Position numbers and translations under genes: made by a program | In this document: in pieces, positions 43,401 to 52,400 of the stretch | Layout of the letters: the number at the start of each line of letters is the position of its first letter | Position numbering within the stretch: position 1 is the stretch's first letter | NCBI GenBank assembly: GCA_004794785.1 | Contig: SJOL01009490.1 | Location: 246,255 to 310,254, forward strand | Direction of reading: 5' to 3' | DNA length: 64,000 bases | From: Opisthorchis felineus | Taxonomy: Eukaryota; Platyhelminthes; Trematoda; Opisthorchiida; Opisthorchiidae | The notes under the pieces: model-generated | What the model saw: the letters and a program-made list of their open reading frames with translations, nothing else | The model's database searches: none | What the model was told of the DNA's origin: nothing

Positions 43401-46400
43401 GTGTGCTATGTACTCTACCAAGACCTATGCCCAGTATGGAAAGCATTCTAAACTACTGCCTGAAAACAACACCATGAACACCATAGGTGAATATTAGAAA
43501 ACTGCGGGGAAAAGTGAACTTTTACTTAAAAAACGAGAGACGGTATTCGTCCGACGTAAACATAAACGGCAAAATCACAGCCAGTTTGGGTTCTTCAAAC
43601 TGGTTTTAACAAAGTATGCCATCAGGATTCAGAGAGTCAGTCCTTAATGGAGCTCGCGAGATACGCCTAAACATAAGTCATGCGACATTCCGAATACCAG
43701 TGGTACATGATCAACCCTCTGATGACGATGCTGTCATGCTTAACAGAACACACTGCCGAAGACTCTTTGACATCCCTCAGTCGGTTTCGCCCTTCTTACG
43801 GCTCAGATCCCGATTTTACATCACTTTCGTGTTCTACTTGGACACCAAAACTTTTCACAATTGGCGAAGTACAGTTATTTGCAAAAATTAAATTAGATAG
43901 CTATTTACCCAAAATGTATCACAACGTGACGAAAATTCCACTGCGCTCAAATTGACCGTTTGCTGATCAAAGAAACAAGTAATTGGCAGATTTTCAGCTT
44001 TGGGAAGCGTGTGAGAAAGCTGATCAGGATTGCCTTTTCTGCAAATCGATCAGACGGCAAAGAGGCCATGGTTGTCGGGCGCGCTCCCCATTTTACGATG
44101 ATTACTACCATTCTGAACACTGTGATCCAACATCTCCTGATATCGCAACTTCTACAACAAGGTATCGCTGCGCCATTTTTTTCTAATACAAAGTTGGTTC
44201 ACCATGACCCATTGATAAACCTTTGAGTGCACATATGAAATTAGTGAAGATGGAAATTCGACAAACCTGAGTACATTTTTTCACAAAACCAACGCATCCT
44301 AATTCTTAAAAAAGTTAGCTTAGAAAACTAACATACTAGAAAAATGAGGATATTACCGAAAAGTAACAACTGTCCACCACTAAACATAAGTAATCAGTCC
44401 TCCATTAAATTATATTGGTGATTATCTAGGGGGTTTAAAATCCATGAGCCAATAAAATTCACTAATTTCGGATGGAATTGGTGACCATGCAATGAGAATG
44501 GTTGCAGTGACAGTCCTAGCGGAGCCACACGGCCGTTTTTTCTCCCCATCATTACTAAATGACATTTGTCGTTTGTTTATTCGAGCAACCCATTCATTGC
44601 TCACGTGTTACCGGATGCAGCTTGGAGAGCAGAACGAACTTGTCAAACACTAGTCGAGGTTATTTGCAGACCTCTCGACAGATAAGGGCTTAACTTTAGT
44701 GTCACAAAATACCTATCAGTTTTTGTCACTGGCTTCAGTGGGATTATTGAGCCGTTTATGGAGTAGGCACATTATCCATTGATTTGAATAAGTTGACCTT
44801 GCACAAGTTGTTCGAAGCGTATGACACAAGCGTATGCACAAGCAATACCGAAAGTATGACCTGGTCCTCACCTAAAAGACGGGTCCCATCAATAGTGCAC
44901 AACTGTCAACCTCAAGTGTATCGCTGCCTAGCCTGAAAATGTGAATATTTCACGTGATTTCTGGAACTATCGATCCGTTACTCGTATAGACGTGACTACA
45001 GCTAAAATCAATACTTCTTGCCAATTAGTAATACTACAATATTCGCTGACAATCCTGATGTGGTCTATCTGAATTATGAAACATTCATCTAACCCTAATC
45101 TCCAGTGTTTGGTAAATGTCATACTCACCGAACTGATTGTGAAATTTCGGGAGGACTAATAGCTTATTCGTTAATAATCACGTAGTGACAGGCGCATCGA
45201 ACATGTTCAGTCATGGGTTGTTCTATCCAGTTTGGCTGGATGCTTCAACCGCTGCAACAATCTAAGCAACAGCTTGTTGAACAGACAATAACTTACGGAC
45301 TAGGCTAGAATAGCGTCGTTCTACTCTATCGAATCAGTCGGTGGTTTGTCAAGTCACTCTGCAAGACATGAGTCGACTGACTCCATGACTATTCTAATCT
45401 TCACATTGGTTTTAACGATACACAGACAGATAAATACCACACCAGAATGTCACCCCAACACACTTGTTGTTAACATTTCGGCTGATTCAGCACATTCGTC
45501 AGAAAGCAAACAGAGAATGTGGAGTGCACCGCTTGACTAATCCTGTGGACAACGTGTTATATGTTGATACAACTTGTCGTCCAGCCTTTCTTTACGTGAA
45601 TTACACTGTTCCTGTGAGCTGCCAAAATGTCACATAAATGGAACTTAAACTTCTCCAAAAAGATGACTACCCAGTCGGTCCCAAACATTTTCCAATTGAT
45701 TGAGGACTTAAACCTCATTTTTGACAATCATAAATTGTTGCTTGGCCAAATAAGGCGAACAACAATCCACTAGTGGTAAGTGAACAAGGCCCATAAGATG
45801 AACATCCCTCGAGATGGGTAACAGGAAACTGAGTGGATTCGGCTCGACAATGGTCCGAAGTCTAACGTTGTTCAAATGCGGAAGGGAATAAACCTCAGCG
45901 TACCCTGTTGTCTTGTCACACAAAGATAAAACGTATAGGATATATCTGTCTACCCAAATGAGGATGAACAGTGAAATTGAACCTGTAGCGAGCCACGTGT
46001 CTCAATATTTTACCCAATTTCTTAACCATGATGTGATGGGCAGAACAGCATATAAGGTGTCGCTGTAACTGGAAGAATGTAAAATTTGTTGAGCAGAAGT
46101 TCTGGTGGACTGATGTGCTACTGACATGAGTTTCGAAGAACTCGAGTCTTTCAATAAGCATTCTCAAGTAGGAGCAATTTGTTTTAGTTCAAAGTCTACT
46201 GTTGTGATTTATGACTATACGGTCACCAGAATCTCACCTATTCCGCATCACCCAATAATAAAAGTAGCCTGTAAAAGAGCGATATTGAGGACCAGGTGCT
46301 ACCCCCCTCACTTGAAAGGCTCAGCTTACCGGGAGAACACGTATTCCGGTCAGTCTACTGATTTACGTAGCTTGATTCCTCCCAAACAAAGAATGAATCT

Positions 46401-49400
46401 CGTTAGATTTCTTGAGTATCGGGCTAGGAATATCCGGTTAGGTGGTACACCAGGAAAAGTGCTTGACAGACGTTGCATGATTAGACATATAAATGTTACA
46501 GAATATCATCGGTGAAGGCCACTTCCCTGTCGTTCATTTGATCTACCTGTTCTTGAATGAACGCCCATTTGGTGTTCCGATCGCCTCCGTAAATGAAATT
46601 ACTGCTGTAGAAGCATGTGTCCTGCAATAAATCGTTAATGTCTTTGTATTTATTCATCAACTTGCAGAGTAATAACTCCGATTTCGGGTGATAAAAATGT
46701 GTGCTCATCGACCATGCCGGATGTTTAGCATGGGTTTTCGTGCACTACCATCCAATCCGCCCTTTTCTTCCATATGCATCAGTTGCATCCGGGTTTGTTT
46801 CCCGTTGTTTTGTTTCGTTTCCGTTCGCAGCAAACACATCCAGAAAGACAAGCACCTCACAAAAGAAACCACAGAGTTACCGCTATTCTGTCATTCACAT
46901 CGCGGTTAACTCTGTCTTATGTAAACATTTCTAGAAGGATTCTCTGCGTATCTGAGGAGAGAAAGTGCACCCAGTAGATGAACGTGAGCTGACCTTTGAA
47001 GGCTACGAGCATGTTCTCGCTGCTCACTGAATGTGTGACTATGGTTGGAGGTTTACCAACAAGCAGTAACCCGTAAATCTATTCCTACGCTCTTGTTCTG
47101 GGAACTACACCTTGCAGTATACAACCACTCTTTAAGAGACTTTGTAATGACAAGTCATTATCTGGAGGGACACACTCACTTAGAAACGATTACTACGGAG
47201 CTTTCCGGGTCGAGTGCTCTAGTGATAGGAATAGTTCCACCCCCGTGTTCTGATTGATCGCAGTCTGCACAAAAACTTAGATGGAACATAATTCAACAAA
47301 GCGCGAAGGCCGCCGTTAACTTGGCGACGAAAGCTTTGTTCTGTTCAATTTTACGTGGCCATTTTGCTGATTAAACTTACACCTTGATTTTTTGCCCAGG
47401 TAAAACTAAGGAGTGGTACCGGTAGACACTTGAGGAGCGCTTGCCTTTGAGTTGGAACCATTTTTGCCTTTTTTGAATTTCAAAGAACGTGTGCCGCAAT
47501 TGCCTCGTCTCTCATGCCAGTCTTTTCTGAAGTTTTCAAGCTTATGCGAACCGAAAAAACATTTCGGTTTGTATGTATGATTTTGATCATCCTTCGCCTG
47601 AGTGTGAACATACAGGATTCCGGGCGGTGTTATTGAAAACATCATTTTCTCAAGGATCAAAGGAACTAACGGTTTCTTAACTCGGCTTATGTTTGCGTAA
47701 GTAAGAACACTCATAAGCTGCGGAATGCATTTCGTCACTATCGGGTGAGTATGGAATGGAACCTGACTACTCGTGTTCACCCAAGTAGCGTAACCTTGTT
47801 GTTATAGAGTTTGGTTAAAATCAAGCCACGGTATTAGCGAAATATACTCATTTGCAAACAAATTTGGTTTTGCGAGAGACTTACCTGGAACCCAGCTGAA
47901 ACTCTCGTTTGTGATGTTTCCAGGCAATTGAATGTGCTGCAAGTTGGTTTCAAGTAGAACATAAAGCCACGGTAGTTTGTTGGTGATTCAGGTGATTCTC
48001 GAAAACCTAGTTCTATACTACGTGACTTCATGGGTCATAAATTTTCTGGTTATTGGTTATATTTTTGATATGTCTGAAGAAGAAAGGCCAGGAGTTCTTC
48101 ATATGTTCCCATTAGGTGGACCGTCCAGCAAATAAGACGCTGTCAACATGTATTCTTTACTTCGCCCTACCGCACAGCACTAATGTATGGTGATAAGTTC
48201 TCATCCATCGAACGGAATATCCTCAAACAGATCGATATTCTTGCATCTGCCGTTGCAGAAACGTGTCGTATCACTTGGAGGAACAGCTATTGACCTTTGC
48301 GACAACACCTAACGAATCCCTCCTGTCTCAATTTGTCCCAGTTGAGTGCCATTTATAAAGTGACCAGCACCATCGGCTTACTAATCAAACCGTCAAACAA
48401 ACTGTCCCAGCATATCGGATATCGCTCGAATTTATTACCTTGGGGTTTCAAATGCAGAAACCTCTCCTTTATGGGTGCTAGGTGGTCGGTTGAGTGACTC
48501 TTTTAAAAGGGCCTCGTCCCTGCAAACTCACACGATCAATACGCAACAGGATATCAGTTATAAGTTCACCTCTTGCTCTTATATGAATGTAAGATTACCA
48601 CGAACACAATTGTTCTGCTGGTGGGAGGAGAAAGTAACCGTTCGGGCAGTGCACTGAAACTTCCACTAAACGGACGAACGGACTGCAAAACATCCACAGA
48701 GATTCCCCTGGGAACGGAATGAGCCACACGACACAGCACTGGACCAAAATATAACTAATGCGAATTCTGCATATGTGGAACCCGTCTATCCACGATACGG
48801 AAGATCAGCTTCTTTGGGGATAGGAAGGCTGTAATAGCAGCGCTCGATTATCATTATGATCATGGCATTATTCAATGAACAATGGATGCTACAGACTTAT
48901 TTCTTTTTGGCGAGCTCCAGGCAACCCAGCTTAGCTAAGCACTTGGCACTGAGAATTTGACCCTCGGTCAAAAGTTGTGATACCAAACGCCGATAGTCTT
49001 CAGATTAACGTGATTAGAGTGAAACTAGTGAAACTTCTTAGTCGTAGTAGAATAAGCGATCATGCCAACTCACCAGGCATGCTGCAATATGACTGAAATG
49101 TTAACCATCTTCTGTCCTCATATCTGTAACAAAGTATAGACTCGATGAAATTCAAGTGACTGAGTAACAGAGTACCCAGTCCCCAATAAGTTCGTGAGTG
49201 CTCACGGTTGTCCTTTCTAAGATTTTATCACTTCCGTCGGAATGAAGTGACTATCCGATTAGGAGTAATATGAATACATCCCATTCTGACTGTTACTGTA
49301 TAAAGCAAGTATCTTGCAATCCGTCACTTTCATTATTGTTCAGGTTTACTCTGTGACCTTCTCTGGTCCGATCCGAACCAGGATATCACAGGATGGATAG

Positions 49401-52400
49401 AAAGCAACCGAAACGTGAGCTTTCACTTCGGAGTGGATGTGGTGAGCAAATTCCTCTCCCGGCATGACTTGGACTTAATTTGTCGTGCGCACGAAGTGGT
49501 CGAGGACGGCTACGAATTCTTTGGGCGACGTCAGCTGGTGACAATCTTTTCGGCGCCAAATTATGGGGATGACTTCAATAACGCTGGAGGCATGATGAAA
49601 GTAGACGAGAACCTAACATGTTCATTCCAGGTAAGCTGTAGCTGGCGTGAAGCTAAATTAACACCAGACATATGTTGCTTGTTCAAATACCTGAGTGACG
49701 AATCTGTTCCCAGTTGGCCGAGTTCAGTGTATAGCAGTACCTTTAAATGAACAACCTGGTCACTTCTTGGTTGTAGCCTATCAGCGTGCACCAAGACCTG
49801 AGTGATCGGAAAACAGAGTATTCCCTTGTAACACAAGTGTGCCGGGAACACTCAAGCTGAAGCCTATGATTCCTTCTGATTTTCGGATGAGGTGATTCTA
49901 GTTAGTGTTTCTGTTGACATCGCTGGTTGTCACAAAAAAGGAACTTCACTATACCATATCCCCATCTGCTTGACTGTAGTCTGGTGTCCGTCCTAGTCTT
50001 TTGTTTTCCTTCTAAATGCAGATTTAATTTTTTTCGGTTTCTGAGGTAGGGTAATAACTAAAAATAGTCACGTTCGGATGGATATGTTCACCCGGGAGTG
50101 AATCCTGAGCACAGTCATTTCAATGATATTAAGTAATCCGATGTAGAAATTTATAACACACGTAAGACAAAAAAATATATTGGAAGTGAAGGCATTAATT
50201 AAGCAAGCAGTCTTAGCCGCGGGCGATTCAGGGAAGAGTTACTGTTGACGAGCTGTTGGTTTACATTCACGGGTCTCACGGGATAGCGCAGAGCGAGTAA
50301 GCGTCACTTTTCAGCTGTCTTGTCTCGATTATTCACAGTGACGTCCCATTGGCCGAACGAAATTACAGTAAGATGAAGTAGGCGCAGACAAGAGCCTGGC
50401 TTCGGATAGTGAGAAAGATGCAGATATGGTGTCAGGCAAAGCTATGGGAAGTAAATGTTTAGTGGCTGAAGTAAGTCTCAGCAAAAAGTCTGAACAAGCG
50501 TCCTTGTTTTTACTGACCAGTCCTTGAAATTCCACTCTATCTAAAAACATAGTGCACTGACCTTTCAATAAGTCAGAAGTCCTTTTCAGGGGGTCCGATG
50601 ATTGAAACAGTGGAACAATACGTTCACCGTGGAAGGGTGCATGTGGTTGCGAAACTATCGTCGAATATGAAGTGGAAAAGAAAACGACGCTTTCTTGGTT
50701 GAGAATGCCTAATGTACTCCACAACTACCTCAGAGTAGCAAGTTTTACAAGCCACCAGGGCTACTCTGAGTGGTTAACAAGTGCTCATTATGCACACATC
50801 CCAAACAGTTACGTCTTTCTATGCAATCGGTGGTCAAAATTTCAAAGACATCTAAGTTTCTCGTATTTAAGAGGTCAATTGTTGCAACCATAGATTAAAA
50901 ACAGTCGCGGATTTGTCTTGTATACACATCACACTTTGTTTCTGACGTCAAAAAAAGTCAGTAGGGGGAACTTTGCTCGCTCTTTGATTGTGTGCGCACT
51001 GATTTAATTTATTATAATAGTATTAATGTTTGCACACCGACCAATATATGTGAACTGTTCAACAGACTCATGCTCCCCTTTGTGACGTTTCAGAGAACCA
51101 CATGAGCATAAAACTCCTGAAGTAAGGATTTAAATTTTGGAGGGGCAAAATTGCATGCCGATATCCCGTTTTTCGCAGATAAACCATCGCCGAACAATAA
51201 AATGATGTCCGCATAATCCGAGTCCACTAATCCCTTCCAAAACGTGGATTCGATCGTTAGATTCATGATTACTTTGAGTGTCTACCCCAATATAACGTCG
51301 ATGACAAATTCGAACAACGAAGGCTACTGATTTTAGAAAAGCTTTTGAACACTTGATTTTACACACTAACCATGTCGGACGTATGGGAGTAAAGCAAAGA
51401 GTAAAACAAAGAATCTTATGTTCTACTTGAACCCAAATTGGACTGTTTTCGAGAAATACACTTATTTGCAAATCAATGTGGTTTTCACGAGAGACCCAAC
51501 TGATTCTCTCGTTTATGATGTTCTTTAACTGAATGTGAAACCAAATTGATTTGCAAATGAGTGTATTTCTCGAAAACAGTCCAATTTGGGTTCAAGTAGA
51601 ACATAAGGTTGACGGAAACTCGGGGACTGCGCCTACCTGATGAGCCCCAAGAAGGGCGAAACCGGTCGTGGGCTGTTTTTTTAGTTTTCAGCAACCTTGT
51701 GAGTAGTTTCCTTTATGAAAATATACTGCGATATCTCGAATATCGTACCAACTGAAACATGAGGCGGCCTGTGTGCAGCACATTCAGTTGAAGAATATCA
51801 TAAACGAGAGATTCAGTTGAGTCTCTCGAGAGAACCCAATTGATTTGCAAATGAGTGTATTTCCCACACAGAGAATCCTCACAAAATCCAAGGGTATGCT
51901 CCTCGGGCCAAGGATATCCGAAAGTCCCAATCTATCCAGGAGATCACAGAAGACAGCGATTGTTGGCTGGCCGTATGCTTGGCGCTGCTCAGGCTTGAAG
52001 TAACAGAGCTATGGTCCATGCACCCATTGCCCCCATTAGCTCTGGCAGTTCAGTGCATTGTTCATATCGTTGAGTAAACACAACGAAGCTGCGCAACCAG
52101 AGAAGTGATAGCTTAGCACTGTCCACTAGGACAGTAATCGGTTCAGAATCATGTGGTATATCAACCCGAAAGCGCTCAATGAGTGCAAAATCGCCTTGAA
52201 GATGGTCAAATAAACAGGTTTCAGTTCAGCCTTCAGTGGGCAGTGGTAACCATGACTGTACGTCCGATATCCATAATATTGAGCACTACAAATTTACTCG
52301 TTAACGAATCGGCTCATGCTTCCTCTGTAGTACGACCGTGGAATTCAGATGAATGCCGTACACGAGTTCTTAAGGTCTCTTCCTCTGAAACTGGCACCAT

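Larger units (their letters stand above)
40993..49343 (+). other. PP1 intron 5, 8.4 kb
   Basis: Contains a SINE A copy (43.0 kb) and a truncated fold-back repeat (47.8 kb). Longer ORFs are 43616-44226 (plus, two frames), 46126-46515 (plus, 129 codons) and 47406-47780 (minus, 124 codons). They have no domain I recognise and may be chance or decayed transposon. Nothing else is supportable. Confidence 0.8.
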
